64,000 nucleotides of DNA, taken from the NCBI RefSeq assembly GCF_964204645.1, contig NC_134027.1, positions 1,352,485 to 1,416,484 on the forward strand. The letters are read 5' to 3'. Below, in pieces: positions 22,515-52,737 of this stretch. Positions within the stretch are counted from its first letter, which is position 1, and every line of letters begins with the position of its first letter. The notes below the pieces were generated by a model that was given only the letters and a program-made list of their open reading frames with translations, made no database searches and was not told where the DNA came from. A program made the translations under genes and the position numbers. The DNA comes from Tubulanus polymorphus (lineage: Eukaryota > Nemertea > Palaeonemertea > Tubulaniformes > Tubulanidae).

Positions 22515-25500
22515 TTAACCTTCTTTCTCTAATTCAGCTTCGATGTCTTTTGTCATGCTCTGAAATGAACGATGAAACAAACATTTCAACCAATTTTTGA
22601 TCAATGAAAAATAAAGAGAGGAATAATAGAGATATAAATCATATCGTACCAGCGGGTCGGTAGTCGGACCGTAACGTTTCACCGGAATTCCCGTCCTACT
22701 GATTAGAAACTTGGAGAAGTTCCATTTCAGTTTGCTGCAAGTAAAAACTAACCGTAAGGAGACAAAAACGTAAAATTATTAGAATTGAACTATTTGCATT
22801 GTTTCGTTCCAACAGTTTGTAAAAGATGATTGATTAATTGATTTTATTTTCATAGAATATAATTACATATAATTATAATTTCTCTTACAAAATATTGCAC
22901 TGAACTATTAAGGACTTGTCCAGAGTCTGAACGCTGTAACTCTGTACATAGTGGATGAGCTGTGAGAATTGAAATGTACAAGCACATTTTATTTGACTTA
23001 CTTCCCGAGAGTTCCTTTCAATTTGTTTTGTAAAAACTTGAATAAAGGCAACGCGTCATTTCCATTAACATCGACTTTATGGAATAAATCGTATTGTGCG
23101 CCGTGCTTTTCAGCAAAAGCCTTGATCTCTGCATCAGTTCCTGGTTCCTAAAATACACAACAACTATATCAAATTCATAATTAATTTCGCAAACCTTTAA
23201 CCCCACGTTTCAGGTCGGATCTAGAGGCATGATTGGAAGATCTTACCAAATTTCTTTTAAAAAAAAAAGATACATTAATCACAAAGATCATTGTGGCAGC
23301 GGAAATCCTTTGGCACAAAAAATACCCTTTTCCAAAAACATGGCACCCGTATTTGTGACATTGTCTGCCTTATGAATCGATGAAATGGGCACTCAGAATT
23401 TTGAGGATTTGTCTTAGTCTCACAGAACTTGATTCATGCCAGTTTACCCAGATTTTACAGCAATTTCCTATACAAACCTGGCCACCGAATTGGTTACACG
23501 GGAACGCTAGAATTCGAAGTCCCTTCTCTGAGTATTTGGCGTGCAGTTCACTCAGTTGGGTGTAATTCTTTTCGGTTAAACCTCATTTAGACGCGACATT
23601 CACGACAACTACGACGAAACCTCTGAAAATACAATACAACATTTCATACTAGATGAATGTAACACACTTTAATCCACAATTCACAATGTTTCCGTTGTTA
23701 ACTATCACCATTAGGTGAGATCACTTGAAATTCTATAGTGGGACTCGTTTAATTCCATACTAATTACCAACCCAACAGCCAGCAGTAGCCCAAGTGTCTG
23801 AGGGGTTTGATTTTTTCATGAAAGTGGAATTTAAAATGGGCGTTGTATATTTTCTATCGGAGGTCGTAGAGTGCTCTAAATAATCTAATTATCAGATGTT
23901 AAGATGAGGTGACCGTGCGTGAGTTAGGCATCAGGTTTACTGCAATAATTATGATTTTGGAGATATCTGGGGTTTCTCTATAACATTTCACTTGTTACGC
24001 ACTTGTATTTTTCTAAAGAAACTCCTTCTCCGTCGATATCTTTAGCGCTGAATTGGTAAATCGTCTCAGCATGTTTCCAAGAATCGCTGGCCGCCTGGAA
24101 AAAATGAAAATAATTATCATCTAATTGCTTTAACGCATCATAGCGTGATCAACATCGAGCGAATCAAAGAAGCTCCCACCTGCACTGTTTCGGGCCACAT
24201 CCAAGAATAAATAGCTGAAAACATGTTTGACAAATCTTCGTCCCAATCCATTTAACTTAAACACTTGTTATTTATTCCACATGTTAGCACCAGTCAGTTG
24301 ATAAGACTTATCATCTTATCGATATAGACAACTTAATTCTTATCTCTAGGTCGCTGATAGCAGAGTCTTTCAAAACTACGAAGTTTCAAAGTTGAACAGT
24401 TAGAAACAAAGAGTTAAATTGAATCAATAACCAGCGAAACTGAATCCAGTTAAACCAAGTTAGCATTTTTACCCAATTGTTCTTAAACCGAACTTATTTC
24501 GACAAGTCTGAGAAAAACAGCTCAGTGGTGATGAGCAGAGTCCGGAGCACGCATTCATCAGAGAAAAATGGGCAGTACACTGTATATAAATATCTGTGTG
24601 GATCCAGTTCCTGCGCGGTTATGAGTTTAAACGGAATGAAATCCATTCGTAGAACAACTGAAAAATGGCCGATTTCATCCATGAACTGACATCAGTGAAA
24701 GATGAGAAATTTGAAATAATTAAAACTGAAATCCACTATAAAGCAAACTACAATTACATGTATTGACTCACTGTACAGTCAGAACCATGTTAATACAATC
24801 AAAACAGGTGCTTCACTTATTACAATATATTCATATTTCGAAAATTTAGTTGAAGCAAAATATCATAACACGTAAGATTTCTTATGCAGCGCTTGGAGTG
24901 AATTAATATCAATCAATCTACGACCAATAAAATATTTATTCTGGATGTCATTAGATAGAGAAGGGGACAAACAGTGCAGATTCTCTGAGACTAGAAACTA
25001 ATTATTTGCTGTGATATTGGACATGTCTCTTCCATTGGTTCAGGATGACAAAAACAAACATGAATCGACAAAGAACCTCATTATTCAAAAAATTATATTA
25101 ATTGAATACATCAAATAAGCCTAAGACCAATAGCAGCCTATTTGTAGTACAGCAGTCAACATAGTTTCTAGATTTTCATTGCAAGATTTTACCATAAAAA
25201 ACCATGTGTTCATTCAGCCGTAGTTTGATATTTCAAACATCTGCCGAAGCAGCTGTTACTTAAAAAAAGTAATCATTGACATTAGGATCAATATAATTGA
25301 TTCGTCGCTACCTAATATATGAAGAAATTAAATCAATTTCAGAGTTCAACTTTTTGTCAATTCAATCCTGAAACTCAACTGGACCCTGGAAACTAAACCT
25401 TTGGACCGGAAAACCTTATTTCTACCATTGAAAAGGCCGCCATTTTGTTTCTAGGATCTACTACCACCACAGCTCGCCCGACCCACCCCTCTCCCTGGTT

Positions 25501-25657
25501 GCAGTCACTCGAATAAATGAATTTCACCTACCATTTGGGCGAATGTGCGACAAAACCCGTATCCGAGAACAGGTGATGATCCGTTACTGATGATACCAGC
25601 AGACAGCGGCACAAATCGGGCGAATTTGGTAAAGTATTTAGCAACTGAGAAGAACAT
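22515..25657 (-). CDS. GPX4: phospholipid hydroperoxide glutathione peroxidase, selenoprotein (GPX4-type)
   Basis: Minus-strand exons: 25657-25532 (long first exon) or 24200-24180 (short alternative), then 24094-24003, 23622-23478, 23147-23002, 22734-22650 and 22559-22515. The long form is 212 aa, the short form 177 aa. All junctions are GT-AG and in phase. UGA at 23585-23583 falls exactly at the catalytic position in NVASK[13 protein letters not shown] (residue 86, long form). The other tetrad residues are present: Gln in [12 protein letters not shown] and Trp-Asn in KLKWNFSKF. There is no subunit-interface loop, as in monomeric GPX4, which reduces lipid hydroperoxides in membranes. The long first exon encodes [20 protein letters not shown], a basic, amphipathic, mitochondrial-type leader; the short one encodes only MWPETVQ. 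The in-frame UGA hides the gene from ordinary ORF calling. A SECIS lies in the 3' UTR. Confidence 0.93.
23583..23585 (-). other. UGA selenocysteine codon
   Basis: In-frame TGA within GCG-TCT-AAA-TGA-GGT-TTA-ACC, aligned with the catalytic Sec of GPX4. Sequence similarity continues unbroken on both sides, so it is a recoded codon and not a stop. Confidence 0.93.
24180..24200 (-). other. alternative short first coding exon of GPX4 (cytosolic form)
   Basis: ATGTGGCCCGAAACAGTGCAG-less-one reading gives MWPETVQ, followed by GTGGGA at the donor and in phase 0 with the exon at 24094. It is preceded by a CAG acceptor-like site at 24217-24215, so it may be entered from an upstream non-coding exon or start at an internal promoter. 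Confidence 0.65.
25532..25657 (-). other. alternative long first coding exon of GPX4 (mitochondrial form)
   Basis: 42 codons ending CAA-ATG followed by GTAGGT, in phase 0 with the exon at 24094. Rich in Phe, Lys, Arg and Ser, no acidic residue: consistent with a mitochondrial targeting sequence. Confidence 0.75.
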
Positions 25658-27242
25658 TTAGCACAATGACGACAGCGAGCACAGGGCGACGACCTTCAAA
25701 AATGAATGCCACTTGAACCGAAAACAAATGATTACACATATAAGCCTTATATATGCAAATAATTACAAAACAACACTTAAATGATAAACATTTAAGAAAT
25801 AGAAACGTAACAAAATATCTATACGTTAGATATTTGCAATTTGGGACACATCTAAGGCGGTAATGAATTTATCATTGCTGTACGGTGCTGCCGCTAGGAT
25901 CGGCATTAGCGGATTTTGTATCAACCTAACACGAACTGACTCTGGCAGTAGACTCTCCTTTGACTGCCAGAGTCGATTCATGTTAGTGTATAAAAACTCC
26001 GCTAACCTTGAGCATAGCGGCAGCACCGGACGGCAGCACGTCGATTTACTTTTCTTAGTATCGGTAACGTTCGAACTCAGGTCACCCCTGTGCATCTACA
26101 GTCCTGAACCCAGTTCTACAGTCCTGAACTCAGTTCTACAGTCGCATCAGTACCACTCTGAATCGGTGTCAAAAATGTGCTGTCGAACCCGGGACACCGC
26201 TGTACATCCACCCAGAACCAGATTCAGTAATAACTTGACTTTGTTTCTGTATGTTGTTGATGCTGTTGTTTGATGCTGGTGTTAGTAAAACTTGGTGGAG
26301 GGCCCGCCATCTTTCACTAAGGCCTCCTCCCGTACTAGACTTCAGGACGTCGAAATAAAATCTGAATGACATGATCTGCGTGGTGTGTTCGTGATATTTC
26401 TGTTGCTGTTATATCTGCTGTTCTTGGTAATGAGTAAAAGCTTTTACTTAATTCACAATACAGAGGATGACAACTGATATACAATTAATAAACCTTTGGC
26501 CGTTATCGATTTCATAATTAGAGGTTCACCTTCCATCTACTGCATGATGATTTCCATCTAAGAATTGATAATCGCGATATTTTTCCAGTCAAAAATTTCG
26601 GTGTTGTACTTGATGTAAATCGCGTTCTTTCACAAGTCGACATCGTCGCAGTAATTATCCAATCACCTATACTGCTGCATAGGCAAAATTCGCCATCTAC
26701 TTAGTGGATTCGTGCAAGGTGGCAATCTCTTCACATTTCCACATTGTGCAAATTATCTTTTAATTGATTCGAATTCAACTTTAATCGACGACTGCAACTA
26801 GTTCAAAATAAGCGGCTGCTCGTTTGTTACTAGAACTAAAAAACGAGACCATATTACTGCCGTTTTGTGTCGAATACCAACTTATACTCCTCCTAACTGT
26901 GGAACTGTAACTCTGGTTCCAGCAGTGACTGACCCGAGATTTCCCCGCCCGAGATCCCCCGTCCCTCGTGTGAATAAAATACAAAGCCGCAATTAATCAT
27001 TTTTCACTCGTTAAGCTAACTATGCAAATGGTGGCCTAATTCCGGTGTGGAACTGGTTCGGGCTCGTGTGGTAGTACTGTAAAAGCGGATTATACCGCTG
27101 TACACGTTTATCATACGTTCACTCTCTGTACTGAATATCTTTATTTAGGCCGCTTTTAGTAGAACGCATAGACATAGACAGAGATAGATAGTAGGTTGTA
27201 GTAATAAAGGTATATATCGTATACTGGTGATATACTCGCCGT
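25658..27242. other. intergenic between GPX4 and SWEET (divergent)
   Basis: Upstream regions of both genes. A ~145-bp long hairpin lies at about 25880-26028; at 26090-26150 there are three imperfect copies of TACAGTCCTGAACYCAGTTC. No coding exon seen. Confidence 0.5.
25880..26028. repeat. long imperfect hairpin (foldback)
   Basis: CGGTGCTGCCGCTA on the left pairs with TAGCGGCAGCACCG on the right; further in, TTAGCGGA with TCCGCTAA, and GACTCTGGCAG with CTGCCAGAGTC around a ~13-base loop. The regular nesting suggests a MITE/foldback; a small-RNA precursor is possible but unsupported. Confidence 0.7.
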
Positions 27243-29664
27243 ATGGATATTTTTGACGATGAAGCCCGCCTGCTCGAGATTGTCGGGCGGGCCACGCAGA
27301 TATCTACAATCCTCATGAATGTTACGGGCGTGTAAGTATTTGTTAAAACATTTTCTGCCAAATTGATACCTATATACCAGTGCATACTATATACCAGTGC
27401 ATCAGCTCTAAATGTCACCATGCTACAAATGCTAGAACTGTGGAAGATAATATATCCATTAGAAACATTCGAGAGCAACTAAGCAACCGATGTTCGACAC
27501 TGGCGGTTAAGAGCCTGCATGCCGAGTTACATTTCGTTCATACTCCACTGAGTGACAGTTCATATCCGGCAAGAAACCAAACTATATCTCATAGGACTTG
27601 AGTTTGACATCGCATGTTAATATTAGACGAGCCTTCTTTTTTAAACGGAGGTCCAGGGGTCCGTTTCACTATAAGTTTGATTAGTCATGTTGAAACATTG
27701 ATGATAGAAACTGTAATGTCATTCTACCCGGACAGGGGCTTGGGGGATGGCGACATTTTGTACCGACCTTAACCACAGTGATTTCATCTGGATAGTGCAC
27801 AATTTTGGACCGGGTCAAAACGAGTCAATTTCATTAGAAAGGCTTCACAAATGTGGAACTGCGGGATCTGGCAGTTTTGTTGTAAGCTGTCTTAAATAGT
27901 TTGTTTTCTTGAAATTTCAGACCGATGGTTTATGGAATGTTAAGTAAAAATGATACGCGACATGTACCATATCATTTTTTCATACTCGGATTCATAGTGT
28001 AAGTAAATTAAATGAATTCTTTAAAGAATCTTTTGAAATAATTATTTGCTACATGTATATTTCAGTGCTTTCCATAAGTTCGCATTGAGAAAATAAACCT
28101 AACCTTGATGTAAAACTCAAAGACCTAACTTACACATTTTCCTTTCAGAAATTCCATATTTTTAGCGTACGGTCTTTCAGTGGGTGACTTCACGTTGAAT
28201 TTAACTTCGGGATTTGGTCTCATCATGAATACATTTTACTTGTCGTCCTATCTATACGCCGTTCAACATAAGGTATATACATGGATATCTAAAACTAAAT
28301 CAAAAAAACTCTGATAATCTCTGATTTATATGAACGTGATGGTGAAAAGTTTACTTAATTCAGATCGCGAACTTTTGAAATACCGACATTCGGCCGGCAT
28401 TAGCTGTTTATGTTTCTAAGGTTTAGATTTCCTCCTTCGTAATGATTTACCCCTAGAGCCGAATTTATCGAGAAGAAATTCGTCTCTCGAATTCATGAAA
28501 GATTAAGCTCATGATTTCACCGTAATTTTTGACCACCAGTAGGGGCACAGTTTCACATAAAAATGTTTAACTCAAATTGTTGGTTTTACGTTATGGTTTA
28601 CTTCATGTTTTCGATGAGGACAACAATTCAAACTTGACCGTTTAAGGCTGAAACTTTTTCGTGAAACGGGCCCTGTAGTTGTAAAGACAGAGGTATTAAC
28701 TTGAGTTACCCAGTAGGGTTAACTCAATTGTATCAACCCCCAGGTAAAAGGTAGTCTATATCTAATCCCTGTAAATTTGTAAATTGTATTTCAGACGACT
28801 GTATTGACTTTATTGTTTGTGGCTGCGGGTTTTCTGGCTGGTCTGTACGGTTACGTTAATTTTGTCGTACATCCGTCTTTGCGACACGAAAAAGTCGGTT
28901 TTATCGGTTGTATTATGACTATGATGATGCAAGTGTCTCCTTTAATTCAAGTAGTAAGTAAACACGTATATACTGAAGCAAAAGCTCATAAACTTCAAAT
29001 AAATCTAAGAAAACTTCGAAGTGCTATTTCTCTTTACGTTAACTGTGGAATTGATATTCTTGCTACGACTTTTTAAACGCGTAATTCTCCTTTCGTTGCA
29101 GAAAGAATTTGTCAGAGCTGAATCATGTGCTGGTATGTCTAAATTGATGGTGTTTGGGGGCATATTCTGTGCCAGTTCTTGGTTCGCTTACGGCAAATTA
29201 ATCAACGATTTCTACGTTTACGTGAGTTAATTCATTATGAACAAATCGTGCATCTATAAATGATGATAATTACAACAATTGATGAAACGCTCTAATATAG
29301 GCTCTTTGGCCCTTAACCAGTTTTACCTATACGCTTTCCTGAAAAGAACAAGTGGAAAATCGAAACGCCAAATCAACCAGGAAAAATCTGCCATGTTGCA
29401 CCGGCAAACGATAGGAGCATTACTAGCAAATAAGTTAGGGTTACTAGCAAATAAGTTAAGGTCTTGAATCCTTGGGGGGGGGGGTGATTCCTTTCCAAAT
29501 ATTGACAACACGAGAATCGGAAATTGAAGCACAAATTCATCTATCATTCTGTGTTGTGTGTTTTTCAGTCACCGAATGTGCCAGGTCTGGCTGTAAGCGC
29601 TGTTCAGATAGCCTTGTTACTGATATATGGCGATGCGAAAAAGACCAAAGAGAAAATGAAATAA
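27243..29664 (+). CDS. SWEET sugar transporter (SLC50A1-like)
   Basis: Six exons: 27243-27331, 27921-27998, 28149-28272, 28795-28953, 29102-29221 and 29569-29664 (221 aa). All have GT-AG borders with phases 2, 2, 0, 0, 0. Seven hydrophobic segments are arranged as two MtN3/saliva triple-helix repeats around a linker helix. First repeat: ISTILMNVTGVPMVYGMLSK, FFILGFIVNSIFLAYGL, FGLIMNTFYLSSYLYAV. Linker: LTLLFVAAGFLAGLYGYVNF. Second repeat: IGCIMTMMMQVSPLIQVKEF, GGIFCASSWFAYGKLI, SPNVPGLAVSAVQIALLLIY. The VSPL and PNVPG motifs match animal SWEETs, which passively exchange mono- and disaccharides across plasma or Golgi membranes. The Lys-rich C-terminal tail is short, as in animal members. AATAAA at 30010-30015. 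Substrate cannot be told. Confidence 0.92.
28542..28675. mobile_element. MITE family A, copy 2 (in SWEET intron 3)
   Basis: Diverged copy of the element at 2545-2679: left GGGGCACAGTTTCAC, right TTTTTCGTGAAACGGGCCC, with shared interior GAGGACAACAATTCAAACTT in inverted relation to copy 1. Confidence 0.75.
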
Positions 29665-30808
29665 TGACAGAGATTTTAGTATTTTATGCAGCTGTCAATC
29701 TGCCGTCTGAAACCACGCCTCCTTGTTGAACGACTACGGTCGTATTTTTCTATTCGAAAATGCCACAATCATTTTTATCAAAATACATGGAAAGTCATAT
29801 TTTGAGTTAATAATGTTGATAATTCCCTCCCCCCCCCCCCCCCCGGTGGCCAGCTCGACCTGATGTCTTCATCTATTTAACTGTGATTGTGTCTGAGGAG
29901 ATGTAGTGTGGATCTGGGCAGTATATTGATAACTACGTCCGTGAATGTGATATATACATGCTGCTGCTGGTACCCAGTTCCACGGGTTGTTTGTTAATTT
30001 TTACAAAAAAATAAATCTAAATCTCAAATTTCAAACTACTCAATGGGCCAACTTCAACCATTTGGCTATTTTTAGTCGAGTTGTTCTTGAGGAAAAATTA
30101 AAAATGAACTTGTTCTGATAACAGCGGAGGAACTTGTGTCTAGTTTTCTAATCTATTTTAAGATGGTGCATATTGTTGTTATGATTTATCTATAGAGAAA
30201 TAGAACGATATTTTATTAATTCAATTTCTGAAAACTTTAATTGAAAATGAGTTTGTTGTTGTTTTATCTGTGTAGTACGGTGAGTGAAGAGGTTATCTAT
30301 GAATTGATCAGATCTGATTTGAGTGCCAGTCTTCGTAGCTGTAGTCAACTAGTGATTGGAACTAAAAACCGGACGCGCTGTTGTTCGGTCGTAACGATAT
30401 TTCGCAGTGATGGCCGTCTTGAAACTACGTCCGAACTACAGCGACCGAGCTCGATTCCGTGGTCGACCGTTTCTAGTTCCGACTAACTGAAATTCGGTTT
30501 CACATAGTTAGCAAATAATCGACTAAAACTCACGAATTTCACGCTCAGTGTTCGGAGAATGCCGTTTCCTTCGGCTCCAGGAAAGCGAAACGCCTGTCAA
30601 ACAACGAGCTTCGGTCCGATCCCGACAAACAAACACATTTTTAGCAACAAATATGTTTATTATTTACACATATATAAAACGATCGGATACAAATTTTACA
30701 CAAGATGTAATAATTATATACGTAATATTCAAACCGCTTCCAGGAAGTTATTACGGGAAAACGGGCAAATACTATGAATAGACTATATCATATATAAGAC
30801 CGTTTGTA

Positions 30809-30975
30809 TACAGTAGACCTCATCTTACTAGGACAACTTTAGACTCGAACGAACACGAAATAAATTTTTCTGACTTCTTAACGTATTTTCCGATCCTTAA
30901 CTCGCACTTCGTTTACCTCGGACCAATTTTTCTGGTCCCAGTTTGTCCGATCTAGGCGAGGTTTACTGTACGGTA
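30809..30975. mobile_element. pogo-type MITE
   Basis: Left ACAGTAGACCTCATCTTACT and inverted right ACAGTAAACCTCGCCTAGAT share CAGTARACCTC ends; about 167 bp with a TA at each end. Confidence 0.65.
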
Positions 30976-31090
30976 CGATAGTCGGTTTTGATTGTTTAAT
31001 CAACGATATTTTGACAAACAACACGAAAACAAAGGAAACATTGATACATGATCTGCTCGCGATTCTCGTACAAATGAATACATGTAAAAT

Positions 31091-31318
31091 ATGAGGAGAG
31101 AATCCCACAATGATAATAAAAAGTCCGAAAATGAAACTTCGAGATAGTAGTTTATTTCAACGTTTCGACTATATCCTAATAGTCATCTTCAGGAATAAGT
31201 TATTAAGTCATTATTCCTGAAGATGACTATTAGGATATAGTCGAAACGTTGAAATAAACTACTATCTCGAAGTTTCATTTTCGGACTTTTTATTATCATT
31301 GTGGGATTCTCTCCTCAT
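31091..31318. mobile_element. MITE family C, near-perfect palindromic copy
   Basis: Left arm 31091-31199 and right arm 31210-31318 are reverse complements apart from a ~10-base centre. Each arm has ATGAGGAGAGAATCCCACAA outside and CCTGAAGATGACTATTAGGA inside. It looks like two hairpin-tail units fused head to head. Confidence 0.9.
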
Positions 31319-31602
31319 CGCGTCAACACGGATATTGTGCTCTATCGTGATGTAAAATATCTGTCGAATATTTACGGCAAACAACAAAGCTGAAAATAGA
31401 GTTAATAAAATCAGTTCATTTTTAAAGATGTATAGTTCCAGTAAGTTCTCGGGTCATACTCTTTACAGAATCTCTCTGAATCTTCACCCAAAACATTGCG
31501 GATGCTACTCGTTAGTTAAAACACTGGAAAATGAACTAATTTGATTTCGATTTTTAAAAGAAAATATTTCTAGATTTCTTTGATATATCTAAAAATGCCG
31601 CA

Positions 31603-50136
<18,534 letters not shown>

Positions 50137-51108
50137 CGTATCAAAAATTCAGTCTTTATGAATTTTTGATCGTATTCAAAACTCACTAAATGTAACCAGA
50201 GATTGTCTCTTTTGGTACAAAAATAAATCCGGAATAAAATCCACAATTCTTCGAACTCAGTCTTTTAGCGATATCCCATCCTATAACGTCAACATCAGCG
50301 GCAACAATGTAAGACGTAACGTAAGCGATCGTCGTTTCGACGCAACGACGTCGATTTGTCGGCAGTTCGGTGGCGGAAGCGGCTTGTTGCGCGATAGCGT
50401 GCGGATACCCTGCTCTCTCTCTCTGTCTCGAGCTATAGCGCCGCGTAAATTGAGCTCATATATAAAATATCCCGCCGTCAGTAATAACCGGTTATAATCC
50501 ACTCGCCCGTACACACACACGCGTAAAGCCGAGTCGTTCTTTGATGAAAGAAAAAAAAAGAAAAAAACTTCCCCCTTTTAACTTCCTAAGCGCGCAAACA
50601 AACGAACTCAAAGGACAGATGAAATGTTGGAGATTATTTGACGATACAGGCGGTTTGGTCAGTCGTTCTACTGATCGTCTGATCTCAGCGAGAACGCGCT
50701 CTATCGCTGCTGCGCATACACGTTGTTGTTATTTCTTTTCGAGTGGCGGTGCGTACTTGACAGCGCGAAAACCTCTCGAATACAACAAAGATTAATATGT
50801 CGGGCAATTTTTACCAAATACTTGAGGGCTAAAACATGTTTACGCCGCACAATAGAAACCGCCGGCGCCTTGGCGTTTTATGTAATTGGCTTTCGACACC
50901 GATTTATTGTTGATAATGAAATTATTTTCAGCTATAGGAATGTGTATTTTGAATATCGGTGGTGGATTGTAAGTGCCCTGTATTCGTGCTCATAAAGTTG
51001 ATGGTTTTATTTTAGGGGTGCTAAAATAGTGACCCGGTCATCTTTACATGCATGTACATTGAGACTCGTTGTAATCGTGACGTGATTTACCCAAAATGAC
51101 GACAAACG

Positions 51109-51316
51109 CCAAGGCACAGAATGATGAACCTTGTTTCTCATTTTTGCTGAGCTTAGAACTTGACACAGCCGATCGGCCTTTTGAAAAAAAAAATCATGAT
51201 TAAGCTGACCATAACAGACCCGGCAGCTGTAGAAATGAACTGATTGCAAATTTCATTGCAGTTGACAAAAGTGACCCGGCCGATTTGGAGAAACAAGGTA
51301 TCATTTTGTTTTAGCT
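51109..51316. mobile_element. MITE family B, diverged copy
   Basis: Shares AACCTTGTTTCTC with its complement GAGAAACAAGGT and the internal ACCCGGCCG/AGACCCGGC motifs with the elements at 12647 and 55682. Confidence 0.7.
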
Positions 51317-51820
51317 TCGCACCTCTCCACTACGACCCCCGCATTCTTACTGTTTATAAGCTTTCTGACAAATTCTCAGCTCAGCGGTGACGTGATGATA
51401 CGAATTGATCATTGTAATAAAAATTCAGGTGTCTTGTTCATGGAACTGGCGACGCAAACTCGTGCTAGAAAATCGTATTGAAATGATTTATGCTTCTATT
51501 GAGCTGGTAATTCCTAGCGGCTACACATTCGTTGCCATCTTGATGATAATTTTGCAATTTATCAGCGAGGATTTTCTCGGAAATGTCTGACGACTGATAC
51601 CTACAGATTATGGCCGTTCATTTGTGATATAATAACTCATGCGTCGTGTGAGGATTAGTATAGTAATAGCCTCCGCGGATGGTGCGCGGCCATCTTAAGA
51701 CTAACCAGTAACTTTTCTATATATGTGATTATGAATTTGAATCGAATGAAAATTTAGGACTTCGAATCTGTTTGTGATTCTTCTTTTCGACGCCAAATCG
51801 CCTCAACTGGAGAGCGAGCG

Positions 51821-51850
51821 GTGTGGGCGAGTGGTTAGGGCGTCCGTACA
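51821..51850 (+). pseudogene. truncated tRNA-like 5' half
   Basis: GTGTGGGCGAGTGGTTAGGG resembles a Ser/Leu-type D arm with box A, but anticodon and T arms are absent. Possibly a tRNA fragment or SINE head. Confidence 0.4.
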
Positions 51851-52737
51851 TTGCCGTAGTGTTAATTTTTTTGTAAAATAATCAAATTCATGAAATGAAA
51901 GATATATTTCTACATATTAGATCGCTATACATATAGCATTATACATATACCATATATTATCATAATAGAGTTGTCATTGTTATTATGTGTAATGAATTCT
52001 GTAATTTGAAGGGAAAATTAAATCTTAGTTTGAGTGCATTTTCCTAATTAACCATTCCCCTTTCACCTTTATGATATGCATCAACCACGACTTAAAGACC
52101 AACGCATGGTTTTAATGTTGAAGTTGAAGTGATAATTTGATTCATTCCGCAACTTATTAACACAGTATCAACTTTATATCTATCATAGTAAACGGCAGTT
52201 TTAGTTAGGAACTAGCGGTGTGAACGTATCGGTGAAATGGGTAAGCCTTTGTACACACCCCCACCCACCCTACAGCCCCCTCTACGATTGTTCAAATATT
52301 CGAAATTGTCGTAATTTAGCTCATTTGAATTATTTCTTCCCAGTTCACTTTTGACGTTTCTAATTCTCCTTTAAGTTTTCGATACTTTTTTATCTTTCTT
52401 GGTTAATTGTTTTCGTTGATCCTCTCTTCAGATTTCATACGATATGTTTTCATTTTCATTACAGTCGATTTTTAGGCGTTCTTCTCCTATTACTATTTCT
52501 TCTAATCTCGCTTTATGTTTTCAGTCGTTTTTTTTTTCATTCGTCGCTATCTCCTCATCTTTCACGTGATATTTTCTCAATAGATCTATTTCTCTCATAG
52601 AAGTGGGGATTACAATAAAAACCTCATTTTCTAATGAGAAATAACAGTTTATCAACACGGGATCACATCAGCAGGTTCTCAATTTTCTCAATTGTATTTT
52701 TCCAGTCACTATCAGGAAATTCTGTCTCTTTCTAACT

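Larger units (their letters stand above)
29665..31602. other. 3' flank of SWEET and repeat-rich intergenic DNA
   Basis: Contains a poly-C run at about 29828-29842, the SWEET poly(A) signal (30010-30015), a pogo-type MITE (about 30809-30975) and a near-perfect palindromic hairpin-tail element (31091-31318). No gene recognised. Confidence 0.5.
50137..52737. other. intergenic between EF-hand gene and Cys-rich gene
   Basis: The left part is the promoter side of the EF-hand gene; a minus-strand TTATATATG near 50460 is a possible TATA box. Contains MITE family B copy 3 (51109-51316) and a truncated tRNA-like piece at about 51821-51850. The signal-peptide exon of the Cys-rich gene may also lie here but was not identified. 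Confidence 0.45.

Noticed and set aside
23578-23590. GPX4 as a pseudogene because of the in-frame TGA
   Set aside because: The TGA sits exactly at the catalytic selenocysteine position, both flanks are conserved and a SECIS hairpin lies downstream.
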